From Cymbomonas tetramitiformis (taxonomy: Eukaryota > Chlorophyta > Pyramimonadophyceae > Pyramimonadales > Pyramimonadaceae): a DNA stretch of 64,000 nucleotides. A program made the position numbers and the translations under genes. Below are positions 21,120 through 31,500 of the stretch, piece by piece. The stretch covers positions 1 to 64,000 of the forward strand of contig LGRX02034414.1 in the NCBI GenBank assembly GCA_001247695.2, read 5' to 3'. How positions within the stretch are numbered: the first letter of the stretch is position 1; every line of letters begins with the position of its first letter. The notes beneath the pieces are model-generated. The model was not told the origin of the DNA. It made no database searches and saw only the letters and a list, made by a program, of their open reading frames with translations.

Positions 21120-23036
21120 CTAGTGATATATGGTCTTACGATATATCAACCCCTGAATGAGCTCGAAGCTGTAGCTTCTGACTGACTGTGATGAAGTCGA
21201 TGATGTCAGCTTAGCCAAAATAGTCTGTGCAAATGTATCACGATCATATTCGGATATAATGATGTTGTGTAGCTGATGAGCTGATGAAGAAGATATAAGA
21301 GCAATGAATGTAGGATCTGCAGATGGCATGACTTCGCTGATGTCCATGTGCTGAAGACAATCAGTGAGTTCAAAAAGTGCAGAGATACGAGTGAGTGCGT
21401 CTGCAACCTTATTCTTATCGCCAGCAATATGCTCTATACGGAAGTTGTACTCGGAGAGCTCATCCAACCACCTTGCCTGTTTGGGGCTCAGTGTGGATTT
21501 GGACTGGAAATAAACCAGTGGCTGATGATCTGAGCGTACAATGGTCTCAGGAGCTCCCAACAAGATGTGGCGAAAGAATCGGAAGCCCTCCACAATGGCA
21601 AATAGCTCGATCTCAGGAATAGGCCAACGTCTCTGTGTATCGGATAGAGTGACGCTGTGATAACCACATGGCTTCATACCTTTTCCTTGATCCTGGAGTA
21701 TCACTTGACCAACGTGTGTGCCTGATCCATCGACCTCCATAATAGATGGCAGTTTCTGATCTGGAAGCTGTAGTACTGGAGCGTTACAGATGGCACTTTT
21801 GAGGTTATCAAATGCCTGCTGCTGCTCAGATTCCCAGACAAACTCTGCATTATCTTTAAGGAGACGATTGAGCGGCTCGGCAACTTTGGAGAACTTTGGT
21901 ATGAATCTCCTGAATTGACCGACCATGCCCAAGAATGACCGAAGGGATGACTTGCCATCTTTAGCCATACGGCGTAGAGGCTGTTTTCCAACGGTAGGAC
22001 CATAAGACACTGGAGGCTGAATTGCCATAACTGCTCGGATTCTGTCTTCGATGATGGACAAGCCTGCTTCAGAGATGTGATGTCCGATGAAATCTATAGA
22101 TCTGACGAACAACTCCACCTTGGAAGGCCTGATGAAGAACTGGTGTTCTCTGCAACGCTGGAGAAACTGTCGGACATGACTCACGTGGCTGTCAAAATCC
22201 GGACTGTATACGATGGTATCGTCCATGAAAATGACAAGGAACCGATCGACGAAGTCGAAGAATGCCCGATTTCCTACACGTAGAGCTGTTGCAGGAGCAT
22301 TGGTCAATCCGAAAGGCATGACTGTCCACTCATAGGATCCGTATCTGGTGCGAATAGCTGTTTTGTGAATGTCATCTGGATGTATAGGAATCTGATGGAA
22401 AAACTGATTGAAGTCAAATCTGCTAAACCATCGTGCACCTTTTAGCTGTTCAAGCAGGGTGTCGTGAGGTGGCAATGGATACGTGTCCTTAATTGTGATG
22501 TTATTAAGGGCTCGATAATCACAGCACATCCTCCACTTCCCACCTGGCTTAGGAGCGAAAATGATAGGACATCCATATGGAGATGATGACGGACGAAGGA
22601 TACCTAAGTCGACATATTTGATGATCTGTCGTTTGAGCTCTTCCATCATGGGTACTGGTATGGTACGTACTGGCTGTGATGGTGGCTTATGCCCAGGTTC
22701 AATGTTGATTCGATGATAACCACCTTCAAACCGTTCTGGCCTATGACCAGCTGGAAGATCCTCCTGGAATATGTCTGAAAAGTCTTCTCTCATTTGATCA
22801 CGTGCTGCTGTGACCTCTGGGTCTTCCATAGTGGTGTCTGTGTCTGATGCTGTAAAGACCAGTTCACCGTCGACCTCTGAGAGAAATAAGAGATAAGCTA
22901 CGGCTTCTTCAGCCGAACCACTGGATCGAATACGACGAAGGTGCTTTCTCATGGTGGTGGCGCTGACCAATTCCATTTCAGGAAGGTCATCTGAGCCTGG
23001 AGTCTGTTCAACTCTGGATGGATAATACTGTGCGAA
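21120..23036 (-). CDS. G1 reverse transcriptase and RNase H
   Basis: The frame opens upstream of its first ATG (22976) with the linker APVFAQYYPSRVEQ, so it probably continues from the protease by frameshift or repair of an indel. RT motifs in order: LVxxGILRPSSSPYGCPI-like region, RFDFNQFFHQIPI, MPFGLTNAP and the catalytic FMDD (a variant of YxDD). RNase H follows with its Asp in MEVDGSGTHVGQV, Glu in EIELFAIVEGF and RSDHQPLVYF. It copies element RNA into DNA and degrades the template. The stop codon at 21120 comes from the CACTA terminus; integrase resumes at 13014 in the same frame. Confidence 0.93.
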   Translation of the reverse strand, partial: FAQYYPSRVEQTPGSDDLPEMELVSATTMRKHLRRIRSSGSAEEAVAYLLFLSEVDGELVFTASDTDTTMEDPEVTAARDQMREDFSDIFQEDLPAGHRPERFEGGYHRINIEPGHKPPSQPVRTIPVPMMEELKRQIIKYVDLGILRPSSSPYGCPIIFAPKPGGKWRMCCDYRALNNITIKDTYPLPPHDTLLEQLKGARWFSRFDFNQFFHQIPIHPDDIHKTAIRTRYGSYEWTVMPFGLTNAPATALRVGNRAFFDFVDRFLVIFMDDTIVYSPDFDSHVSHVRQFLQRCREHQFFIRPSKVELFVRSIDFIGHHISEAGLSIIEDRIRAVMAIQPPVSYGPTVGKQPLRRMAKDGKSSLRSFLGMVGQFRRFIPKFSKVAEPLNRLLKDNAEFVWESEQQQAFDNLKSAICNAPVLQLPDQKLPSIMEVDGSGTHVGQVILQDQGKGMKPCGYHSVTLSDTQRRWPIPEIELFAIVEGFRFFRHILLGAPETIVRSDHQPLVYFQSKSTLSPKQARWLDELSEYNFRIEHIAGDKNKVADALTRISALFELTDCLQHMDISEVMPSADPTFIALISSSSAHQLHNIIISEYDRDTFAQTILAKLTSSTSSQSVRSYSFELIQGLIYRKTIYH

Positions 23037-23560
23037 TACTGGAGCCTGATGAATGCTTCCTAGTGATCGTCAGATTTTTGGTCTGAAAGTCAATGTGTGG
23101 ATTTCTCCTCTCCAACCAATCTTGACCCAGAATGACAGTGAATGGTTTCATGTCAATGATGTAGAAATCTTCTGTATCCTTATACTTACCCAGCGTAAAT
23201 GTAGTTTTGGGAAGATAGGATGTGCATGGTAGTTGGCTTCCTCCAGCCAATCCCACTGAAAACGATGAAGAATCTGTGGGTGCTATACCAAGCTGAGCAG
23301 CGAACTGTCTGTCAATGAAAGACGATGTTGCTCCTGGATCTACCAAAATGTGAGTACTCTGTCCATATACTTTCCCTTTGTACAACAACAGCTTCTTCTG
23401 TGATTTCAGCTGTGCTGTTTGAGACTGCATTTGTGCGATGTGTTCTGAGGGAGTGTCCATCTGCTGAAACTGTAATGTCAGACTGGAAAGGACTTCTTCT
23501 GAGATACTCTCAACCCGGCCACTTGCTTCAGTGGCATCTTCAGGCTGATTTATCTTGGGG
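23008..23560 (-). CDS. G1 aspartic protease
   Basis: A retropepsin-like domain with the active-site loop LVDPGATSSFID, where D-P-G replaces the common D-S/T-G, and the flap and second strand ending ILGQDWLERRNP. It would cleave the Gag-Pol polyprotein. The first ATG is at 23460, but the frame is open upstream to the end of Gag and is -1 relative to it. Alternatively a 120-nt GT-AG intron (CAG|GTACCAG to TTTCAGCAG|ATG) would link Gag to protease in phase 0. The frame shifts again just before RT, around CTGACGATCACTAGG, which looks like an indel or a second recoding site. Confidence 0.8.
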
Positions 23561-24932
23561 GTGCTCTCAACACTGGTACCTGCGCAGTACCCTGAGAGTT
23601 TCCCTGAGGAGCTGGAGCTGAAGCTGGAACTGGAGTTGCAACTGCTGCATTAATGCTGTGCTGATTCTTCAGTTCCTTAACCAAGGTGTTGATCGTATTG
23701 ATGAGTTTGCCGGACCCATCCTTAGCACCCTGATTCTGTTGCTGCTGTCTCCGGTTCTGGAAAGGACTCTGAGCTGGTGGCTTACCCTTGATATCTTTTC
23801 CATCTGGGGTCTTGGTGGAATAACAATCCTTTTCGATGTGACCAACACGACCACAACGATTGCAAGACTGAGGATTCTGTGATTTCCCTTTTCCTTTGCC
23901 CTTGCCTTTTCCACCTTTTCCCTTGCTCCGATTTTGATTGGAGTTCTGGCTGCCACTCTGGTTCTGATTCCGATTTCTGTTGGATCTGTCATATGGCTTC
24001 TGGCCACGTCCTTTGTCCTTGTCCTTCTTGACTGGACCTCCTGATGACTGCTCCCTCTGACCCCGATAGTGAAGGGTTTCTGACTGCTTTGAATGAATGA
24101 CATAATTCAAATCAAGCAGTATCTGTGTGGTTTCTTGCCACGACAGATTATTCCTTTCCTGTTCTGTCAGGAATCTGAGTTGGAACTGTCTGCGGAGATC
24201 TGAATCCATACTGCTGACAAATCTATCCTTTATTAGCACATCGTTCAAATCAACTGCTGCTAGAGAAGCCAGTGATGTGAACGTGCGCAAATAATCTGAA
24301 AAGGTTTGGCTTCCTTGAGACAGTGCCATAAGGTGTTTCTTGGCTACTGATCTCTTGTGAGGATTACCAAATTGGCTGAGGAATGTCCGTCTGACCATTT
24401 CATAGGTGGCATTTGGCTGTTGTGCCAAGACCTGAAAATAGTGTCTGTCGTTGTTCTGAATAAGAGTCAGAAACACTGTAATCAAGTCCTTGTCCTTGAC
24501 TCCTGGATAGGTGAACTGGAAATATCGGTCCACCGTGTCCAACCAGACTTCCGCGTCCTGTCCTGATTTGAATTCCCTAGGTGGTGTCATTTTCACCTTT
24601 GGGACCAAACTAGGTGGAACTGGTGCTGGGACAGAATCTGTATCAGGATCTGTAAAGACCTTAGGAGGATTGTCTTCTGTGTACTCGGTCTCTGGTTCCT
24701 GCGGTTCATTGGCTGGATCCCTAAATCGGCTCATGTCTGGCTTCATACGACTGATGTCGTCGAAGTAGCCTATCTGGTCGTATCTGGTTTGAGTGTTGTC
24801 ATAACCAGCGATCCATTTCGGAACTTTAAACCGGCTGAATGCATCATATGAACCAAGAATGTCGAAAAACCATGTCGATGGATCTGGGTTGATAACTGGA
24901 ATCTCTGGCTCTTCCTCTTCGAGTACAACCAT
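23550..24932 (-). CDS. G1 Gag polyprotein
   Basis: 460 residues, starting ATG GTT GTA CTC after an intron-like TTTTGTTTTTAG. The N terminus is acidic. The centre (about 115-260) is a retrotransposon capsid domain (VWLDTVDRYF, FLSQFGNPHKRS, DYLRTFTSLA). Next come a Lys/Gly-rich basic stretch and a canonical zinc knuckle CNRCGRVGHIEKDC near residue 370, which binds RNA. The tail is rich in Gln, Pro and Ala. Gag forms the particle in which reverse transcription takes place. No stop or shift is seen. Confidence 0.92.
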   Translation of the reverse strand: MVVLEEEEPEIPVINPDPSTWFFDILGSYDAFSRFKVPKWIAGYDNTQTRYDQIGYFDDISRMKPDMSRFRDPANEPQEPETEYTEDNPPKVFTDPDTDSVPAPVPPSLVPKVKMTPPREFKSGQDAEVWLDTVDRYFQFTYPGVKDKDLITVFLTLIQNNDRHYFQVLAQQPNATYEMVRRTFLSQFGNPHKRSVAKKHLMALSQGSQTFSDYLRTFTSLASLAAVDLNDVLIKDRFVSSMDSDLRRQFQLRFLTEQERNNLSWQETTQILLDLNYVIHSKQSETLHYRGQREQSSGGPVKKDKDKGRGQKPYDRSNRNRNQNQSGSQNSNQNRSKGKGGKGKGKGKGKSQNPQSCNRCGRVGHIEKDCYSTKTPDGKDIKGKPPAQSPFQNRRQQQQNQGAKDGSGKLINTINTLVKELKNQHSINAAVATPVPASAPAPQGNSQGTAQVPVLRAPPR

Positions 24933-27649
24933 CTAAAAACAAAACACAACACAAAAATACCTTCAGCTAATCAACTAACCGAGTGTGTGTGATTTATATA
25001 TATATATATATAGTATATCTGTATGTTTACATACATGTAGTACATTTGTACGTAATAATGAGGTAGTTATACATATATATCCACCTTCTTCCCCCCTCAA
25101 GGAAGTGCGTGATATAAGGCAGTTGTCAATTGCCTGTACCTCATAAATAGTATGCATTCCTTATAGGAAGCATCTGTTACAGTTTTAGGGTTGTTGCCCG
25201 ATATATTATCATGTCTGTGTCGATTACAGCATGATATATTTATGCCAAACACGAAGTTTATCGAATATTTAGTGGCATTTTAGGGCATGTTAGGTTACAG
25301 TGGCCCATATTCCCAATAATGTGATTAGGGTGTTACATGGTATCAGTAACCCTAAAATAGGTAAAAATAAAGCAGTATAAATATTTTGTAAACATTTTAA
25401 AGCAAAACTGCATTTAATACCACACTGAATGTTACGTGGTTTTCAGGAGGTATGTTACACCCCTGACACACACATTCAATTTTTAGGGTGTTACAGGGTG
25501 TTACACATGCTGCATAAATCAGGGATTGTTTATTGATAGCTAAATATTCATATTAGCAAAAAAAATCAAACCGAAATTTTCATTTTTAAATCATGCGTAA
25601 AACATTTTTACGCATTTCGTTACAGCCAATATGCACACCCCTAGATATTTAACACCTGCTATCTAGGGTGTTACACGAGATATGACTATAGTCATTATGA
25701 TTTTCTCATACCTCAATAGGTATAAAATCATATTATCAAATAAAATAGGGTCCGATTTTCAAATTTCAAATCTATCGCAAACGGATTTTACCTATTTTGG
25801 CCGTTTTTCGGCTTGATAATTGTTTCCATAATAACATATCTCTGTGTGTGTGTGTGGACTGCAAAGTACAGAAGCACTGCATATCACTTCACCTTTGCAC
25901 ATGACAATTTTCATGGCATAAAAGTGAATTATTCTGCATATCAACATCTGAGGTTGATCATATTTGTGGGTTTTACTGATTGAAACCCATGGAAGTAAAT
26001 GTACTTCCTGATGATATTTAGATTTACCAACTATAAGCGGATTATCCACTTCAGTGATAATTTATCAATCTATGATATGTTTTGAGCATATGACTGTGCT
26101 CTAAGATATATCAAAAATGATATCTCTTGTTTTAAACATATCAGGACATAGCTTGATTATATAATCAAAGCAGTTTGACACAACACATATATGTGTGTGT
26201 GCTTGTCTTCAACAACCTATGTCAGCTCAATATATGTATGTATTGATCTGGTTAGGTACATGCATTTGTGCTGATCAGTACTGAGTCAATTGTCAGAATG
26301 CAGTATAGTGGTTGTTGTTGCTCCAGCGATATATGAGAGTGAATGAACTGTGCCCAACAGTTACCAGCTGTTGTATGGGCACAGTATATTGCCTTCGGGT
26401 CTGGAGATAACTCCATCCAGCCCTACAGCATGTTGGATTATTCTGTTCCCATATTTATCGCCATCACTGACACTCCACACGCACATGTGTTTGTGGAGTG
26501 TTATCCATATTATCATATACATGATAGATATTAAAGTTGGTCAATTCACTATGAGTCAGTGAATATCAATACATACAGTAATGCCAGTGTGTGTGCATGT
26601 ATCATAGTACTTATTGATTAGTACTTTTTTGCCAGTGTGTGTGTGTGTGTGCTCACTTTTACACACCTATAGGAAGATAACTTCTGGATTTAACAATATT
26701 CCCAGACAGTTTATCATGCAGGATGATGATCAGCATACCATGTACTGAATGAATCTAGCATGATATATATTAGGTTAGGGGTTATTGTAATCCCGAGATA
26801 ATCTCATTCACAATAATGAGTTGCTGGTCTATTTCACATATAGTTCCGGTGAGCAATCCTTTCAGTGATCCACAATAGAACGATATGTGGTCCGAAGAGT
26901 ATCTCGACTCCACCGGGACATAACGAGCTAATTATTGTGTTAAGACCACTGAATAGGCACCTTACACTATATGGGTTCGAATATAGTTAACATGCACAGC
27001 AGGTATGCTTTTGTGCATGTCTGATGCATTGTGATATGATGTTATATATTCCAGCTGCTATCGTGATCAAGCTGGTTTATACATAACATCTGCTAACATG
27101 ATGCATGCACAACTTACAATATTGCAGTCACTCAGTATAGAATGTATACATGATGTAATGCTGCATATACTCAGATGTTGCATGTTGGTGTATGCTGCAT
27201 GTTAGTGTGTGCATGTTAATGTGTGCTGCATTTTAGTGTATGCTGCAAATACTGCAAGTTCAGATAAACATCTCTTGCACACTATATTGCAAATAAATAA
27301 GCATGAAAATGCTGACAATTTGAATATTTCTGCAGTCATCAATATATGGTGTGAAATGCTGCAGTATAATAATCAGATGTCCATCATGCATCCATCCAAA
27401 ATATCCCTGCGCGCGAGTATACAGTTGTTTTGCAGAGTATTTTGACGCGAGTATGTAATGTACAGATGATCGTAGCAACATTTTGACATCATCATCATCG
27501 TAAAATTACAAGATAATCGTAGCACGCTGCAAATGAATTTATGCAATTGGGCGCGCTGCTGATGAAAAGCATATATCGTCGCCATTTCTCAGCGCATGAT
27601 ACGAGCGCTGACGTATGCTGACTTATGCGCGGATCATAAATCCGTCGAT
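24933..27649 (-). other. G1 leader, AT-rich, non-coding
   Basis: This is the untranslated region between the 5' LTR and Gag, cut from its first 640 bp (43219-43857) by the methyltransferase element. 24990-27090 is an inverted copy of about 2400-340 of E1. It holds AT microsatellites near 24998, CA/TG runs at 25840 and 26635, many GTAACACCCTA-like motifs (25320-25680), a CTTCCTTGAGGGGGGAAG-type hairpin on the minus strand at 25084-25105, and an imperfect TGCTGCATGTTAGTGTG repeat (27175-27255). A leader this long is unusual. Confidence 0.55.
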
Positions 27650-27653
27650 GATT
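27650..27653. repeat. GATT target-site duplication, left copy
   Basis: GATT immediately precedes TGTCGCGAAC at the left end of the nested retroelement. GATT also follows the right end at 43215-43218. Four bases fits gypsy-type integration but could match by chance. Confidence 0.6.
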
Positions 27654-27877
27654 TGTCGCGAACTTATGCACGAAGCGTCCACACAAAGCACAACCCTCTA
27701 GCCCTACTACTAGACAGTCTTACTTATTGTCAGTGCCTCCACAACACTAGCTTGACTTTGCATATGTTTCCTTATATGACTGCACAGTTATCTTGCTACT
27801 GTAACTATACAAAATCTCAAAATTTTTGATATCTCTTTATCTCTTCTCACAACTTGTGCAAGCTCTTTTTCTCAACA
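27654..27877 (-). repeat. 224-bp repeat R1, outer copy
   Basis: It begins TGTCGCGAAC and ends TTCTCAACA, so it has TG...CA ends on both strands. It is identical by eye to 28264-28487. The two copies flank the left 384-bp repeat. With the GATT duplication, this outer copy appears to be the true left terminus of the element, making the 3' LTR either R1 plus L or R1-L-R1. Confidence 0.85.
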
Positions 27878-28261
27878 TGAAAAAGACTGTTAATTACAGT
27901 TCTGACGCAGTCGCACAAGGACAAGTCCACAAATGTATATCCTTATAAGCAGAAGAATACTGTATCTTACAAATTATCTCATAACACTGCTGTTTTCGCG
28001 GTCTTAAGCGAGTCCTGGCTATTTTCGGAATCACTGTTACGAAGGCAAAACAAAAATGAGCGTCTGGCTCACCCTGCTACGCCGCCCTACATATCCTCGC
28101 TATCTCCAAACAAGTGTAACACCCATCCGTATTTCCGTATCTCGTCACTGTCATAACTCCTCGCGCGTATCGTACTGCGCGTGTCATACGTTCGTCACAG
28201 AGACTGCTACAGCAAGTGTCACAACCCGGCTGAGGTATACGATAAGCCGTGGTTTGTGACA
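27878..28261 (-). repeat. 384-bp terminal repeat L, left (3') copy
   Basis: Ends are TGAAAAAG...TTGTGACA on the plus strand, which is TGTCACAA...CTTTTTCA in element sense. It matches 42831-43214 base for base as far as I can see. In element sense its first 46 bp hold an inverted repeat (TGTCACAA...TTGTGACA). Confidence 0.92.
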
Positions 28262-28263
28262 GC

Positions 28264-28487
28264 TGTCGCGAACTTATGCACGAAGCGTCCACACAAAGCA
28301 CAACCCTCTAGCCCTACTACTAGACAGTCTTACTTATTGTCAGTGCCTCCACAACACTAGCTTGACTTTGCATATGTTTCCTTATATGACTGCACAGTTA
28401 TCTTGCTACTGTAACTATACAAAATCTCAAAATTTTTGATATCTCTTTATCTCTTCTCACAACTTGTGCAAGCTCTTTTTCTCAACA
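28264..28487 (-). repeat. 224-bp repeat R1, inner copy
   Basis: Same sequence as 27654-27877, separated from L by the two bases GC. Its inner end abuts a polypurine tract, so in element sense this is where the 3' LTR would begin by the usual rule. Confidence 0.85.
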
Positions 28488-28495
28488 TCCCCCAT
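28488..28495 (-). other. Polypurine tract candidate
   Basis: In element sense ATGGGGGA directly precedes TGTTGAG, the start of R1. A purine run next to the LTR start primes plus-strand DNA synthesis in LTR retroelements. It lies 28 bp after the ORF2 stop. Confidence 0.65.
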
Positions 28496-28522
28496 CTGTA
28501 GCTTCCACTGGTAGCACAGACA

Positions 28523-31500
28523 TTAGACAAGAGCTTGCTCAGCATCTTCTGTCGTAACGCCATCCATTGCGAACTTGCCCATGCTGAAGGTGAACATACC
28601 CACTCCAGAAGCTTCTCCTCCTCGCAACATCCTGGCTCTTGTCAAAGGGTTGCGAAACACCATGACCCACATGCATCTTCTGCCAATAGGTCCATGCTCC
28701 AAATGCCCAATCACATGTAAACGTCCAGCGTGACACAGCTTACGAAAGTATTGTGCCCTGCTTTCTGTCATATCTGTCATGTAGTGCGATGGCACATGAA
28801 TACAAGCCACCACACGACTGGCCAGTACTGCCAATGGCAACGCAATATCCAGCACTGCGAACCAGGGTGAAGTCACCACCGCGTCACACACCCCATACTT
28901 CTCCTTCCAGGCTCGATAATTGCCCGGTTGTAAAGCATTAAGGGCTTCGTGCCACTTCAACTGCGGATTCCAATCATTATTCATAACCTTCAGGTGAGGC
29001 CATTCCAGCGACATAACCTTGCCAATGACACCTGTGCCAGCCCAAGGATCCCACACCTGTGTGATCTTCTCCCAAGTCACCTCGTGCGCCAAACGTCTGA
29101 CCTCCTGAGGAACTGTCATCACCAATTCTAAGCCCCAATCCAGTTGACTGGCAATCTTCACCTGAGCTCTGCTCAGTTGCGTCACATCTCCTCTCTTCTG
29201 TACTTCCTCGGGGCTCATGGCCTGCACCGTGGACGTCTTGCGGAGACTTCTCGCGCGAGTGTGCTGCTCTGCACACTTCCTGCTCAAGATGGTGCGATGG
29301 CCCTCATGCCAGAATCCTGGCATCACTTCCGTGATCACTCTGCTGAGCTCCTCCTGGTTTCCCCAGGCCACTCTGTCAGGAAGATCCCCCATGCTCCCTT
29401 CTTTTCTGAGCATCTGCCGCGAGGTCAGCGCCTGCCATGGGTCTTCACGTCCCGGCCTCACTGCACGATGCGGACCCACGTCTGCAGGCAACAATACCAC
29501 ATCTGATCCCAGCTTCTCTCTCAGCTGCAGCTCCATGGCCGCCATCTTGTCGACGATTGACGCGCTCACCTCGGCGGCAGCTGCCACCACGGTCCCACCT
29601 AAGCACTTGGGACATTGCCAATCCCCTTCAGGTACTCCATCCAGCGCTGGATTCAGACACCACGTGTGATAACCACGGTTACAGGTGTCACATAGCAACA
29701 TGGCTGCCTCCCCATCTGTCCGCATGCACGCCTCACACGCGAGATGCTTGCTGGGAATGGCTGCACTGCAGTCGTACTGGTCTTTCACTTGTAGGTGACA
29801 TGGTGCAATATTTTGCACTGTGCTCTTCTCCCGCAGCTTCGTGCTGTCCTCCAACACTACCACTCCATCTCTTTGCACCTTGACTATCTTCAGGATGGCT
29901 GACTTGGTGGCCACCTCCATGCCAGAGCGCGGTTGTTGTCGTATATATACGAAATCGCCTGCCTTGAACTGGTGCGGCTTCGGCTCGTAACTGCCACTCC
30001 TCCTGTGCTCGTACCGTAAAGTGTCGCGGTGCTGAGCGATCTCCAGGTTGCACCCTGCATGTACCATGAGCCTCTTCACGATGGCGGCTCGCTGTAACAG
30101 ATCATCAGCCAGTGTCTTCTCCTCCTGCTTCCCAAAGTCCAACTCGGGTCGAGCACGAAGATCCGGTGGCACCGTGGCTTCCTGAGCGAACAGCAAGGTG
30201 AATGGCGCCACTCCAGTGGACTGCTGCCTAGCTGCGTTGTAGCTGAGTACGAGTGACCAGAGCATCTCATCCCACTCGAAGTCCAGGCCCTTGTCGAGGG
30301 CCATCTTCTTGAAGCAAAACTTGAGGGTGCGTACCACCCGTTCAGTTAAGCCATTGCTCTCTGGAGAACTCGGTGAAGTCACTCTTCGGTCAATGAGACA
30401 CTGCTCGCATAGAGCAGAGAACTCACCTTCAAACTCTGTGCCCCCATCCACCAAACATTCTGCAGGCGCCCCAAACACGGATAGGACATGATAGCGAAAT
30501 GCGCTGGCGATGGTGGCGGCCTCCTTGTCGGGGATTGGAACACACACGACGAATCGCGTGTAGTGCTCAATCATGACCAAGACGCGTTGGTTCCCAGCTT
30601 TCGTGATGCGTTTCGTAGGCCACGCTAAATCCAGGGACCAGCGATACATGAAGGACTTGATCTCCAGCGGCGTGAGATTCGCCTCCTCCCGTGCATAGTG
30701 CGTCTTCACCCTCTGGCAAGTCTGGCACTGAGTGACCACTGCTTGCACATCCTGTTTCATGCCTGCCCAGTAATGGCGTTGCCACAACAGGTTCAATGTC
30801 CGCCTGATGCCCCAATGGCCAGTCCTCTCATGGTACTCACGCACCAACTGAATCCTGTCACAGGGCTTGGGCACCAGCAGCTCCTTACCACTGACGGTGA
30901 CCATGTATAACTCGCCCATGAGCTCGTCCCAACGGTGACGCGCTGCCCTCTTCCTTACCCTGTGATATTCCTCCTTGGGCACCTCCACTCTTCCTCCTGT
31001 CTTGATCCACGCGAGGCATAGCTCGTCCTCGTGTATATCGGGGTATCTTTCTCGGAATGACTCCTGGTTGGTTACGCTGGCTAGCATGGCAACCATTCTC
31101 GTAGTGTCGGGCAGCTTAGGCAGCCTCATCTCTTTCTCCTTTGTCACTGGTGCCCACTCTGGGGCTGAGCTTGTCTCTGCTGGCTTGCCTCCAGGTCTTG
31201 AAAAGGCCTGCCGGTGACGTGCCTCGTAGCCCGCGAGCTTCATGGAGGCCATCTTCCACTGCCTGCGGCGTGGAACAGCGTCGGCGGTGCCTAGCCCCTG
31301 TGTACCTTTCTGTCCTTGGCTGCACATGCGTTGCAGTCGTTCTTCCCAGTCCTGATGGCTGAGGCGTCGCGCGACTTGCTGGGTGTAGCCGCTGGAACTG
31401 GTGATCCACTCTGCTAGTTGGGCTCGCACCGGCTCAGCCGTGCCCTCGGAGGTGGCAGCCACCTTGGTGGCTTTCGCGATGGGGATGGCAACTAGCGTGC

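Larger units (their letters stand above)
13018..21125 (-). mobile_element. CACTA (EnSpm-type) DNA transposon, 8108 bp
   Basis: The left end is CACTACTGCAAGT; the right end, read inwards on the minus strand, is CACTAGAACAAGG. The ATA duplication and the clean in-frame restoration of the gypsy integrase define the ends exactly. Arrays of CTTAAGTTTT-like units sit just inside both ends as inverted subterminal repeats, as in CACTA elements where the transposase binds them. The single large interior gene on the minus strand encodes a TNP2-like transposase with at least nine exons. Features riding inside it are a telomere-like run, a tetranucleotide microsatellite and a 132-bp minisatellite. Confidence 0.93.

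Noticed and set aside
28056..28259. 67-codon frame inside terminal repeat L, identical at 43009-43212
   Set aside because: Identity reflects identical LTRs. The composition is that of non-coding sequence.
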